A stretch of 64,000 nucleotides of DNA from Nematostella vectensis (taxonomy: Eukaryota; Cnidaria; Anthozoa; Actiniaria; Edwardsiidae). A program made the translations under genes and the position numbers. The notes beneath the pieces were generated by a model. That model ran no database searches. It had not been told where the DNA came from and saw only the letters and a program-made list of their open reading frames with translations. Shown here piece after piece: positions 52,936-64,000 of the stretch. Every line of letters begins with the position of its first letter. Positions within the stretch are counted from its first letter, which is position 1. The stretch is from assembly GCF_932526225.1 (NCBI RefSeq), contig NC_064043.1, positions 9,901,821 to 9,965,820 of the forward strand, in the 5' to 3' direction.

Positions 52936-55900
52936 CTAGTCGCGATCCAGGCACTCGTTGACATGGATTCCGAGCGTGTCGAGATCAGGGAAGTGATCAC
53001 CACACTTTGGACAACACCCATGCTGGGAGTGGTCCGGGCCTGGTTGGGCAGCTCCTTCCCCGTTCGCTGGGCCACACCTTGCGCAGTGAATCTGCAATTG
53101 ATCAAAGCTCTCCACAATCAGACGGCATCCGGGACACATCCAAGGCTCATCCGGGCCTTCAGGGGGGTGCACCTCTGCTCTTGGTGCACCAGGTCCCTGA
53201 TCCGGGGGGGCTGGTTCTCCACCCCGTCGGAAGAATCCTCCTTGTGCTTCTGCACCTGGGTACCAGCTCTGTGGGTTTCCTGTGACGTATTGAGGGGGAT
53301 AGCCCGTTGCCGTGGTTACGGGTACATGACTACCATGGCGACGTTGCATTTCAGCCATCTGTTCTTGGTTGACGTTATCCAATTCGGCACGTAGTTCCTG
53401 GTTCTCGAATTGCAGGTGATCAACTCTCTCACGAAGGCTGAGGAGCTCTGTGTTTTTTGCTTCCCGCGCTTCGCGTTCGGCATTGAAATCCTCCTGATAC
53501 GCCTTTACCTGTGAAAGCATAAAAATGAATGCGATGAAATGACGTGACGATAATTTTTACATTTTGTCTGAGTGTCATCCTTATCATCACTATTAAAACT
53601 AGATTAATCCTTCTACTCCTTATCTCATAACCATCATCTAATCCTCAGCAAAATAGTTGTCATCATTATCATCTTCATTAAAACATCATTGTCATTATTA
53701 TCATCGTTATTAAACATCATTGTGATCATTATCATCTTCATTAAACATCGTTGTCATCATATCATCTCCATTAAAACATCATTGGCATCATTATAATCAT
53801 CATTATCAATGTCATCATTATCATCTTCATTTAAACAACAATGGCATCATTATCATCTTCATTAAAACATCATTGTCATCATTATAATCATCATTAAACA
53901 TCATTGTCATCATTATCATCTTCATAAAAACATCATTGGCATCATTATAATCATCATTATCATTGTCATCATTATAATCATCATTAAAACATCATTGTCA
54001 TTATTATCATCTTCATAAAAACATCATTGGCATCATTATAATCATCATTATCATTGTCATCATTATCATCTTCCTTAAAACAGCATAGTCATAATTATCA
54101 TTAAAACATCATTGCTATCATTATTATCTTCACTAAAACATCTTTGTCATCATAAACATCTTCATTATGACATTATTGTCATCAGAAGCAGTAGCACCAT
54201 AAACATAATCACTTCTATCACAACACTCATTCTCTTTAACTAATCATCATTTCACCATCAGATTATGGTCATCATCTTAATCGTTTTTTTAACATCATTA
54301 CCATGATCTACATTATCAGCCAGCACCAACACCATAAACACAATCACCACTATCATCATCTTTATTCTCATTAACTCATGGTCATTTCATCATCATCATC
54401 GTTATCAGCATCAGCAGCATAAAACATAATCACCACGATCACTATCCTCATCCCCTTAACTCATCGTCATTTCAACACCATCATCATCATAAGCATCAGT
54501 AGTCTAAACATAATCACCACAATCACTATCCTCATCCCCCTTATCTTTTACTTTCACCAGTCACCATCATTATCACCACCATCACCATCACCATAACCAT
54601 CATCACTATTATCACTCTATCCTGATTCTCCTTAACTCCTCATCATTACATCATAATCCGTGCCACTATAAACATAGTCACCATTATAAGTATCGAGAGG
54701 GCAGGAGTAATGGGATAATTGGAGATAATGGATATAAAGATGGAGAAGATAATGGCGAAATATGGGATTTTATTATTATTATCATCATCATAATCCACAC
54801 CACTATAAGCATAGTCACCATTTTCATTCTCCTCAACTCAATACCTGCTGTTCTAGCATTGGCACTCTGTCCGCTTGTTCCTGCGCCTTCGTTAGAGTTT
54901 CATCAAGATATCGCAGTTGGCTTTCACGCTTCTGTATGGCTTCCTCTGCTGCGAAAAGCTGAGCAGTTTTCTGCTCTAACTGGGCTTTGTAGCTATTGCG
55001 TTCACTGGACGCACTTTTATCCCTTCTCTACAAATAAGATGACAAATCAATTTAGCAATGAACAGATGCTTTGCAGTCTAACCTATCTAGTTAATGTAGC
55101 TAGAAGACATACACTGTAATATTTTGAGTTAAAGCGCAAAATAGTAAGGTTGTGTAAGCTTGCCTAGAGGTTCCTTGTATAGCATAAAACAAAATAAGCT
55201 TTAGTATTTTTTGGTAGATGATCCGTTCCTGAGATATGATTGAGCAAAGTTGCCATAGATCATGAAAAAGTAGCAATTTCGCCCAAATTGGGCACTTCAG
55301 ACAAAACAAGAGTCTTACAATTTGCAATATCTCAAGAACGGATCATCTACCAAAAGATACTAAAGCTTATTTTGTTTTATATTACACAAGGAACATCTAT
55401 GCAAAAAATCAAGCAAATATAAGCAAACACAACCTTACAATTTAAGCTTTGCCATTTTTTGCCCGTCGCGCCCATACAGATGACAGCAGTAAAATATCCA
55501 GCAATAACACAAAATCATTACATGAATATCGAATAATTATTCACTTTTGTTAGCCAGAAAATCAATTTTGGAGGAGTGAGCGCCACTTATATTAGCAACA
55601 TTACATATAGTTCACTACACAGAAAAGTAATCAAAGAGCTCTCTTAATTTATGATCTTATTTTTTGGGAATACCCACCGTGTTGTTATCAATGACATTCT
55701 GGAATGACCTCATTAGTTCCTCATATTCATTCATAAGCTGTGTGTGCTGAGTCAGCGTAGTATCATGCTCCTCTCTGCCAACAGAGACAAAGGAAACCCA
55801 TCAACTTGGGCTTGTGATGGCTAGAGATGGTGTGTTATTATAGGGACTGGCTTATTTGGAGGCTAGTGACAATGACACAGGTTTTTCAGTGAGTAATACT

Positions 55901-58900
55901 GTATATATTTTGTGTATGTGTTTGTGGGGAGTGGGTGTATGGGGGGTATAAGTATCAAGAGGGCAGGGGTCATGGGATAATTGGAGATAATGGATATAAA
56001 CTGATGAACTGATAATGTTCAGTGATGTACCTTGAGAAAAAAAAAGAATGCATTTTTTTTTACAAAATTATGTCACTCACTTTAGGAGATTGAACTGTTG
56101 CTCAGCACGTTTACACTTTTCTTTGCAGTTTGCCAATTCTGATTTCACCTTTCCAATTTCCTCTTTAGCATTGTTTAGTTGGATCTCTGAATGATCTGTT
56201 AATGTGGCAACTTGGTCTTCCATCACCTGATTCCTGACGAAATGAAAAAAAAGTTCCACAGCAATATATATAATACCATCACCATCATCATATGACAGTA
56301 TCACAGTCATCATCATTAGAAAAATACTTGGGAACATCGAAAGAAATTATCATATTGATCCACATTCAACTGAATTTTACTTATCAGTACTAGTAGTACT
56401 CATCAATTACCTTTTCAAGAACTTTGAAAAAGGTTTAATACATTTTTATATGAAAAAAAACCCTCTTTTCCTCAATGTATAATCTGAAACAACTAACATC
56501 TTAACTTAAACATAACAAACATCACTGCCGCCCTTGGCCACCAAAAAGTTTCTTCTTGGGGAACCCCAAATACTACCCTTTTTCCATAAGACAAATACTG
56601 TGCTGGCATGTCGAAATGCTTTGTGAATACTACAAATTTGACATTAATTAGCATAAAGATACACATAAAAAGTTAAGTTTAGTTCTTAGTAATCAAAGAT
56701 CTTATGTTTAGGGTTAAAAGCTATATACAAAATAATAAAAGGTAGATTTTGTGGGAAACCTTGTGACTATAAGACAAAAAAAACACTGATCTTGCTTTTT
56801 ATGATTCATTCATAAGATACAGTTGGTTCATCACAAATAAGATACAGTATATACTGTGAGTATATAACATATTATTTCTCCAAAATATATGTACAAAAGC
56901 ATAGTAAATACCTCTCAGCATTTTCCAGCTCTAGCCTGTTGCACTTGACTTCCAGTAATTCATTTTCCTGGATGAGCTGACACACTTGGTCTCTTAGACT
57001 CCCTTCGCGTGCACGGCCTTCCTGCAGCTCTGAGTGCATTTTACGAGTCTGCTCTGTGTAGGTCTCTGCTTGAGACTCTAACTCAGCCTGCATCAGCTCT
57101 TTTGTTTCTTCCAGCTCATTTTTTATCTTCTCCTTTTCATCCTCAAGTTGGAGTGTGGTCTGGTGAGAGATATACCAACGATATAATAATGAAAAAACCT
57201 TATCAAAATCTAAAGAATCAGTAAGTGCTGACTCCTAGGCTTATTCAGCAAACTATATACCAGTAAATCATTACTAACCATTTCAACTATTTTTTCTTTC
57301 TCTAACAGAGCATTCAACTTCTCCTCGTATTCATTCCTTCTCTTTTGATAAGTAAACAGCTCATCCTTTGTACTCTTCAATTTTAGTTTCAGCATGGCAT
57401 AATCATCGTCATCAGCAGTTGCACACTCCTCAGTGGTTTGCTGAGGGAAAAATAAGGAAACAAGGAAAGTAAGACAAAATACACCAAACTCACATAAAGT
57501 AATGTCAAAAGCCTAAGCAATGGTGTTATCAAAATTAAATCAATGTCAAATGTACTTCACAAATAGTTCAAAACACTAATCAGTATAGATATTGGACTGC
57601 TCAATGATACAGTGAATTGTTCACACTTCTGAGTTTGTGAGTAAAGATTGTCACTTGGTGTCAGATGGTACCATAATGATCAGCAGTTATTTTATGTCCC
57701 CTTAAACATAGTAAAGTGCAAGATGGGATCTCATGCCTAACACCATTATCCTAAAAACAATTGATTCACTCAATGTAAGACAGTCAGGTTTTTACACACT
57801 TATCTGACACTGGAAAGAACTCAGGTCTTCCTTAGATAAGGGTGTTTTACATCAATGACAGCGGCAAAAGGATGAAACCTTGCGCATGTTTGATTGTGCA
57901 TGCACACTGATTTTTGCCAGTGTCGCATCCTTAAGAGGACACAAGAAAGCATGAAATGCTGTCCTGAAAGACATGACGGAAAAACATGACATGACGCTTC
58001 AAATAAGCCCATTTCACATCGAATAAGGCGGAAAAATTTTCTGAGTACTTAGTAACTTATAGCAAACAAAATATCAAGTGCGACATTTTTTAAATTGATG
58101 CGACTTTTTGTAAAGTGTCATTGAAATTTGAGCTTTTCTTCCCTGAGCTCAAACATAGCGCAAGGATGATCAAGGAAAAATTACCTTAAAAAAACAAAAT
58201 CTGGTTATGCGCAATTCGGCCTCACGATATTTGTGTTTTAAAAATCAGTCCATAATACAAGGAACCTATAGCCATTGTAAGAAATTGTGTCTTCTTTCTC
58301 TATCTTGAATTGCACGTTTTCCAGTTTTTCGGTCATGTCGTCCTGAACAGGACGCGATGCCAGCCAGAAATGCAAGTGTGCAATCAAACATGCGCAAGGC
58401 GAAATTATTTGGATCTAAATCATCCTAGTGAAACCAAACCACCTCTCTCTATTGAACTTATGGGTCCCAGCAAAACAAGAACACAATGTTGAAGGAGATT
58501 TTCAAGTGCATTCATCATGTGCACACTTCTGAGCAAAACTGTGAAGTACAGTACCTTATGATACTGTAGTTCCTTCTTGGCATTATCTAGCTCCCTTGCC
58601 ATCTCATCCCTTTCCTCCACAAGCTGGCTTGTTCTTTTCCTCTCGGTTTCAAGTTCATTTTTCATTCGTTCAATGTCCTGTTTGAAACCTTTTCCATCCA
58701 TTACAAGAGTTTGCTCTTCTCGCTTTTCCTTTTGAAGCTTTGCAATCATTTCTTCCAGCTTTTTAATAGTTGCATCTGTCAACTGTTTCTCCTGGTTCAA
58801 TCTAACTTCATTTTCTTGAGATTCTGATAAAAGCTTACACAGCTCTTGTTTCTCTTCCTTCAAGCATTCAGCACTCTTTTGGAGCTTATCTCTTTCTTCA

Positions 58901-61222
58901 TTGAGAGCCACAACTTCAAAGGTGACCTCGCCCATTTCACAGGTCCTGCCTTCTTCTTTCAACCTCTCTAGCTGTTCATCTAATTTCTTGTTTGCATCTC
59001 TTATTTTCTCTAAATCACCTTTCAGAGCTAGATTTCTGCTATCTTCCAGACTGGATGTGGTTTTGTCTGCTGCTTGTGTTGGAGGAACTTTGCTCAGACT
59101 GGATGACACCATGGACTCAAGCAAGCTTTTCCAGCTTTCGGAGAATTCCACATTCTAATATATTATAGAAGAAAAACAAAGTACATTTTAAGCATAGTAC
59201 CTGGAAAGGAGAGAAAATGACCAAGTTCCATACAAAATATGACGAATTTCTAGGAGAAGTAATGGCAGGGATATACTGTACGTTAACACATTGACCCCTC
59301 AACCGGCCTGTACCGGCTTTGGGAAGTACCACAACCCAAAAAATTCATAAATGCAAAATAAACACAACAAGATGAAGATACTCAGGCATCAGTCTAAGGG
59401 ATAAATGGTCTTGCAGATATGCATCCAACCAAGGTGTTGGCATCTACTCTTAAGCCAAATAATAGCACAGGTTCTTTGACAAATCTCAAATCGAACAAGG
59501 AGAGAAAAGCAGAATCACCCCTCTCAATAAAACGCTCAAAATACCACACAAGGGAGAGAGATCAGCAAACACAGCTCAAGACACAAATAGATACCTTTAT
59601 TCTGATCCTCCAGGTACATTTCCATGGCCTCAAAACACAATGTCCACTCCTTGAAGGCTTGTACAACCACGAAGATGTCTTTACGTATTGCAAAGCATTC
59701 TGGGAGATCCAGGGGAAAATTCACAAGTGGAGGGCCAGTCAACACTCCTCTCCCCAAAGTCAGATGTTTTTTTCACCCCGAAGCCAAACAAATCAATTCC
59801 AGGTCATACAGACCCAGAATAGCAGTGTAAACAATTTTGGAATCAATTTGGTTTCAGAAAAGACAGCATTTAGGAGAGCTGTGGTGATTCATTAGAAAAT
59901 TATTTTCTCATCCAGGCAAGGCAAACAAGAAAAAATCATCATGAATCCACCTTTACTTGCAAATATCCATAAGCAAAGCACTCAATTATGCCCCAAAAGA
60001 CTTCATGATGTCCTGAGACACTCTCCTAATATGCTCATAGCTGTATTTTTTATGAAAAATACAAGCAACCATCAACTTGTGCCGGCTTCAGCACAACGAC
60101 GAGGGATTAAAAGTGGGGACCGCAAAGCACTGTTGGAAAGCTTGGATACCGCTGACTAGGTGCAGCTGTGTTTGACGGGCTGTATAAAACTCAGAATAGG
60201 GGGGGAGGTATCTGTTTTCAGTCTGTTTTTTGTAAATTCAGCTCAAAAAAAGCCAGGAGTCAATGGGTTAAATGGGTGTGTACCTTTTTAAAAATTACTT
60301 ACAGTAAGAAGCAGACAATATCAACTTGTATGTAGCAACAAGCAATCGTTGCTATAATCAAAAAGAGGAAGTTAAAGAAGTAGACATACCTCATAGTTCC
60401 GGAACTGTTCATCAAAGCAAGTGATATGTTTCTGCAAGGAGGAAATGTGCGACTGGAGCAGTCTGTTCTCTGCAAGAAGCGCCTCAGCTTTAACAGTCAG
60501 AGCTGCATTATCTCCAGACATTGTTTTCTCCATCTCTTTTTTCAAGGTGTTAGCCTCCTCTAACTCCTTCTTCAAATTCTGATTTTTCTCTTTAAGCTTA
60601 TGGACAACTTCCTTGGCTTTGGAATGTTCTCGCTTGATGGTGTCACTTGCTTGCCTCTGATCTTGTTGCATTCTTGACAATTCTTGTAAGTATTGCTGTA
60701 AAAAAACACTTGTGTTCAATTGTTTAATTTTAATATAGAATTCAGAATATACACAATGGGAACACTTTAAAATAAATAATTTACAATTCAAATTATAGAT
60801 GTGACAATAATGTATAAAATAAAGCCATTTAAGCAAAGGGACACAACACTGTTGTTGTAATATTAGAAAACTTTAGATGCACAACGACATAAGTTATAGT
60901 ACTTGCTAATAGATTTATGAATAAAGTAGTATCTAAGTTAGGCATATTACAGTAAATCATAATTTGATTTAAACATAATTTAAAAAAAACAAACCTGAAC
61001 AAGGCCGTTGTTTTGCTTTAATATGCCTTTCAATTCTTCATTTTCTTTCGTCAGTGCTTCAATCCTGCTGAGGGGCGACTCCTTGGCGATGGAAAATTGT
61101 TTCTCAACCATCTTCTCATCGATGTCGTTATGTGTTGAAACCATCACGAATCCACTAAAGCTTGGACTCAAAACTCCACTATTAGGCGGAGAAGTGGCTG
61201 GGAATGGCATTGACATAGACAT
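52936..61222 (-). CDS. Optineurin/NEMO-like coiled-coil ubiquitin-binding protein
   Basis: Nine minus-strand exons: 60995-61222, 60390-60695, 58555-59154, 57279-57440, 56912-57159, 56081-56233, 55678-55774, 54845-55027, 52936-53508. All junctions are GT-AG and in phase; the product is 849 residues. Residues ~50-760 are almost entirely Glu/Lys/Leu-rich coiled coil. In the last exon a UBAN motif (YQEDFNAEREAREAKN, residues 663-678), the linear-ubiquitin-binding signature of NEMO, optineurin and ABINs, is followed by a Pro/Gly-rich linker and two C-x2-C-x12-H-x3-C zinc fingers (784-804 and 825-845). The second (CPKCGDHFPDLDTLGIHVNE) is close to the terminal finger of optineurin and NEMO. Two LIR-like motifs are visible: FVMV (25-28) and DDDDYAML (388-395). 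By family, an adaptor in NF-kB signalling or selective autophagy. Human OPTN has 577 and NEMO 419 residues, so this is long; orthology is unresolved. Confidence 0.9.
53580..54700. repeat. (ATC/ATT)-rich degenerate microsatellite in intron 8
   Basis: About 1.1 kb of CATCATTATCATCTTCATTAAAACATCATTG-type sequence with a loose period near 60 bp. It fills most of the last intron of the OPTN-like gene. No coding capacity. Confidence 0.88.
54684..54742. repeat. Dispersed ~58-bp block, copy 1
   Basis: TATAAGTATCGAGAGGGCAG, then GGGATAATTGGAGATAATGG and ATATAAA recur near 55947-56001 in another intron of the same gene. Confidence 0.75.
55142..55437. mobile_element. ~296-bp inverted-repeat element in intron 7
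   Basis: Left TAAGGTTGTG...AAAACAAAATAAGCTTTAGTA...GGTAGATGATCCGTTC is mirrored by right GAACGGATCATCTACC...TACTAAAGCTTATTTTGTTTT...CACAACCTTA, with arms of about 110-125 bp and a central spacer of about 50 bp. No ORF. It lies between exons 7 and 8 of the OPTN-like gene. Confidence 0.82.
55947..56001. repeat. Dispersed ~58-bp block, copy 2
   Basis: Same block as at 54684-54742: TATAAGTATCAAGAGGGCAG then GGGATAATTGGAGATAATGG. It lies in intron 6 of the OPTN-like gene. Confidence 0.75.
57805..58440. mobile_element. Inverted-repeat element in intron 3
   Basis: CCTTGCGCATGTTTGATTGT near 57879 faces ACAATCAAACATGCGCAAGG-like sequence near 58379. TGTCCTGAAAGACATGACGG near 57960 faces GGTCATGTCGTCCTGAACAG near 58332. 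The arms are about 130 bp and diverged. No transposase was seen. It lies between exons 3 and 4 of the OPTN-like gene. Confidence 0.65.
59287..60267. mobile_element. TTAA-flanked element in intron 2 (piggyBac-like ends)
   Basis: TTAA at 59283-59286 and 60268-60271 flank inverted tips CACATTGACCCCT and AGGAGTCAATGGG. The TTAA target and short tips beginning C(A/C)C match the piggyBac style. A minus-strand segment near 59660-59740 (RKDIFVVVQAFKEW) vaguely resembles a retrotransposon RNase H, so the interior may be captured or unrelated sequence. No intact transposase. Confidence 0.55.
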
Positions 61223-61599
61223 TTTAATCTAAAGAAGCGGTGAAACGAAACTTTAGACAACCATACAGAAACCCCAGCGATTTCTGGCTTTCTTTCAATC
61301 AGTCAAAAAAGCGAAACAAAATGGAGGATAGCAGCTTCCATGAAATTGATTGCTCAAGTTGTCCTAAAACTTCTCCAAGCGAATTTAATTCACTTCGTTC
61401 TTTGAACTCTCCAAATCTTTGAAGACTTTTCTTTGAATTTCCACAAATGAAATGGTCGTTACTGATATTTTTTCCCGTATTTTTCAGGTTTTGTGTGAAA
61501 GCGTAGCGGCTATTCGAGTCGTTTTGGTCATTCTATTTGGGGAATCCCCGTGACATCACACCAGTCCCTAAAAATAGATGGCAAATTCCCGGATGCTCA
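61223..61599. other. Upstream region of the OPTN-like gene
   Basis: This should contain the 5' UTR and promoter on the minus strand. A plus-strand ORF of 60 codons (61240-61422) begins 18 bp away on the other strand; it has no recognisable domain and no obvious donor. Confidence 0.45.
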
Positions 61600-63680
61600 A
61601 ACACCTGAATCCCCGGAAGACCTTAAACAACATTTCTCCTTTGAGCTCTGGAGTTTTCCTCCAGCATTGTAAGACTCTATGGTGAGAGTGGTGCAGAAGC
61701 CTGTTTTGGCCGAGGTCATTTGGTCCAATTGGATGGATACCAAAACACACTCTACCGTGCTACATTATGTATTGGATGTTCTCTTATACACTGAATACCC
61801 TGGCCCAAGGAAGTAAACACTTTATTTTACGAAGGTTAAACTCCTGCTTCGACCTGCTGTAACTCTATCATGGTGTTTTGATCGTTAACGCCGATGGCTC
61901 TTCAACAGAGGTCATGAAAGGAAAAAAAAGGTCAGGTAAAATCGGAGCCTCTTACTTTTTTTTTAAGCATGGCGGTCCCTATGAAGAAAGAGGTTTTTTT
62001 TTTTTTTTTTTTTGGAAAAAAAGAAAAACAATCAGAATTTTATTCAAATGTTGAGCAAGTACCCGAGTGTAAGCGGTTGTGGCACAATAGACACGAAAGC
62101 TTATGAAGAATCGAAGATACGGTTGCTTATGTGGAAAGCTGCGGCAAAATCGTCAACTCGATTAGCATCACCGTTCCTGTTGGTGGCGATAATTCGATAT
62201 GGAAGCCCATGAAATCTACCTGAGCCGAAATCCAAATCTACATGAAGGTGTGGGGAATGACGGCTTGAATGAGCTGCTAGGGAAAAGTTTTAATTGTTAG
62301 ACTCTATGATAAGTGTGTCAGAATTTTATTCAAATGTTGAGCAAGTACCCGAGGGGAAGCGGTTGTGGCACAATGGACACGGAAGCTGATGGCGAATCGA
62401 ATACATGATTGCTTATGTGGTAAGCTGCGGTAAAATCGTCCACACGACTAGCATCACCGTTCCTGTTGGTGATGATGATTCTGCATGGAAGCCCATGACA
62501 TCTACCTGAGCCGAAATCCAAACTACACGAAGATGTGGGGAATGACGGCCATAAATGAGCTACTAGGGAAAAGTTTTAATGTTATTTCTATTTCTCATTT
62601 TATTTTTAGCGTTATATCCATGCGCTTCTTGGTTGTGATACCACCTTCCATGAATACGGTTAGCAAAGGGGGTATCGTCCAAGAAGCTTGTCTCCTCACC
62701 CTACATTCGCGCACAGGCAGCTGTTAACAAGACAGAGCTAAGAGAACCACAAAATCCCCAACTTCAGCAGCAGCCATGTTCCACAGTTCCAAGTTCCAAT
62801 ATTCTATCAAGTCAACCAATGGAAAGGCGATAGAAAGGCCGTCTGAACTCTAAGCCTAGATGGTGGTCAACGACAGGTTGAACCCTTAGCAGATCTTGAG
62901 AGACCTCCAGGACTGCAGCACGTTTTATGCTCCTGCCGCATGTTCGCCCTACGGCTAATGCAAAGGGCCATCGTATTATAAGTCCCTCTTAATCGAAGAC
63001 ACGGATTCCATTGATTTAATCTGCACCCACGAGTAAGAACCTAGAGTTTAATAATCCGTGTAACAGGCTCTTAATTTTAAAGAAATTATAAAAACTTCAA
63101 ACATTCTGAGAAGTCAATCTATTTTCACGAAAAAAACGAAACCATGAGAATGATTATATTATAAGTAATGTGTCTATGTACTTTCTTGTTTTATATCGAA
63201 TCAATGACATTATTATTAAGAGCCACTAAGCACTATTTGTATGAAAACCTGTTTTCATCACGTATAATTATTTATGATAACGAAATGTCTGCCGCGATAT
63301 CAAAGTGATGGTGACAAGGACCTAAAAATCCGTGTGCATTTCACCCAAAACAACTAAACTACTTCAAATAACGATAATTTTTATCCTAATCGTGTAGAAA
63401 TATTTATCCCTAGTAATCTAAAGTTGTATAAATTCCTTTTTTCTAAAGTATGTATTTTTTCGTGATTTCCATGATTTGGGAACCCTGTGTTTTTTCATAC
63501 AAGCCTTGTATTTGAAAATTCGATCCCGTTTTTCGGGGTGTTTGCCTGCTCCAATTCTTTTAGACTTTTAGTATGTTATAGAGGGGTACTTTCTGTGCAA
63601 GAAACCGTTTAAAAACCTTGTGTTGCAATAAGCCCGATGTTGGCCCCTTTTTTGACGTAGATTGACTAGACTATGAATGG
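61600..63680. mobile_element. Second, truncated copy of the long-TIR element
   Basis: From CCGGAAGACCTTAAACAACA (near 61614) it parallels the element at 48905-50916: TTTTCCTCCAGCATTGT, GCGGTTGTGGCACAAT, ATTAGCATCACCGTTCCTGT, GGAAGCCCATGA and CTGAGCCGAAATCCAAA. Its right inverted repeat is present (to about 63680), but no left arm was found, so the copy is truncated. It contains an internal tandem duplication of about 290 bp (62041-62300 and 62331-62590). Poly-A/T runs near 61995-62020 mark a disturbed joint. Confidence 0.72.
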
Positions 63681-64000
63681 AGCTTCAAGGATCACGCCTG
63701 TCAAATATAACAATATTCGGTTTGGCCGATCTTGCTCTAAATCGACTATAACAATCTGAACATCTCTAGAAAGACGTCTTAAAGAAAGATGAACATACAT
63801 ACATGTATGTTTATCATTCTTGTTTTTATACTGCCAATCAAATCGTTCACAGGAAGAATACTACCATATATGTCTCTTTATAAAAAAAAATGTAAGTATT
63901 AACATTTGGTGACCGTGATTTCGAGCTTTGGGCTTGGAGAAGTAAGCAGAACATTTCCGCCTAAATTATAATTCAAATGCATCCATTTTGATCGCTTTTA
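63681..64000. other. Terminal stretch, nothing recognised
   Basis: No gene or structured repeat is visible apart from a short ACATACATACATGTATGT alternation near 63796. Confidence 0.4.

Noticed and set aside
52837-53394. Plus-strand ORF of 185 codons
   Set aside because: It is antisense to the last exon of the OPTN-like gene, which has strong domain support.
61240-61422. Divergent gene start opposite the OPTN-like gene
   Set aside because: A 60-codon frame with no domain, no visible splice donor and an early stop; more likely 5' flank.

Overview
The window looks like nuclear DNA of an invertebrate animal, most likely a cnidarian of the sea-anemone/coral type. The evidence is AT-rich sequence, compact metazoan genes with many short introns, secreted CUB and PAN/discoidin proteins, and a dense mixture of transposons (CR1/L2-type LINE, Ty3/Gypsy, DIRS-like, Penelope-like, many short inverted-repeat elements). 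The species is inferred, not proven. No bacterial operons, CRISPR arrays or rRNA genes were seen.

Layout. 1-4.7 kb: unique DNA, then about 3 kb of a 19-bp satellite. 4.7-12.9 kb (minus): the 5' part of a secreted CUB-domain gene; its long second intron holds a tandem ~90-bp repeat, nested short inverted-repeat elements and a LINE whose main ORF is intact. 13-19 kb: mostly non-coding, with a tRNA-Asp-like element, an inverted-repeat element and a LINE fossil. 19.1-19.9 kb (minus): mitochondrial IF3 as a single open exon. 21.2-21.5 kb (minus): an unrecognised two-helix membrane ORF. 21.6-27.9 kb: a decayed Gypsy element containing a DIRS-like fragment between two 28-bp direct repeats. 28.0-31.3 kb (minus): AASDHPPT, ten exons. 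31.5-37.3 kb (plus): VPS36, fifteen exons, divergent from AASDHPPT across 208 bp. 38.0-40.4 kb: a head-to-head pair of Penelope-like fragments forming a ~1.09-kb-arm palindrome. 41.5-44.6 kb (minus): a secreted PAN/F5-8C protein with a 28-bp minisatellite in intron 1. 46-52 kb: transposon-rich intergenic DNA. 52.9-61.2 kb (minus): a nine-exon, 849-residue optineurin/NEMO-like coiled-coil protein with a UBAN motif and two C-terminal zinc fingers. 61.6-63.7 kb: a partial second copy of the long-terminal-inverted-repeat element at 48.9-50.9 kb.

The host genes have unrelated jobs: ESCRT-II sorting (VPS36), phosphopantetheinylation (AASDHPPT), mitochondrial translation (MTIF3), ubiquitin-linked signalling or autophagy (OPTN/NEMO-like), and two secreted or extracellular proteins. 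Their exon structures were built by hand; every exon listed keeps reading frame across its junctions, and all introns are GT-AG except intron 1 of VPS36, which appears to be GC-AG.

The strongest leads are the OPTN/NEMO-like protein with two LIR-like motifs and duplicated C2HC fingers, a LINE 3'-end hairpin supported by a compensatory base-pair change between two copies, the Penelope-like palindrome with a 14-bp target duplication, and a 406-bp inverted-repeat element just after the OPTN-like stop codon that may supply its poly(A) signal.
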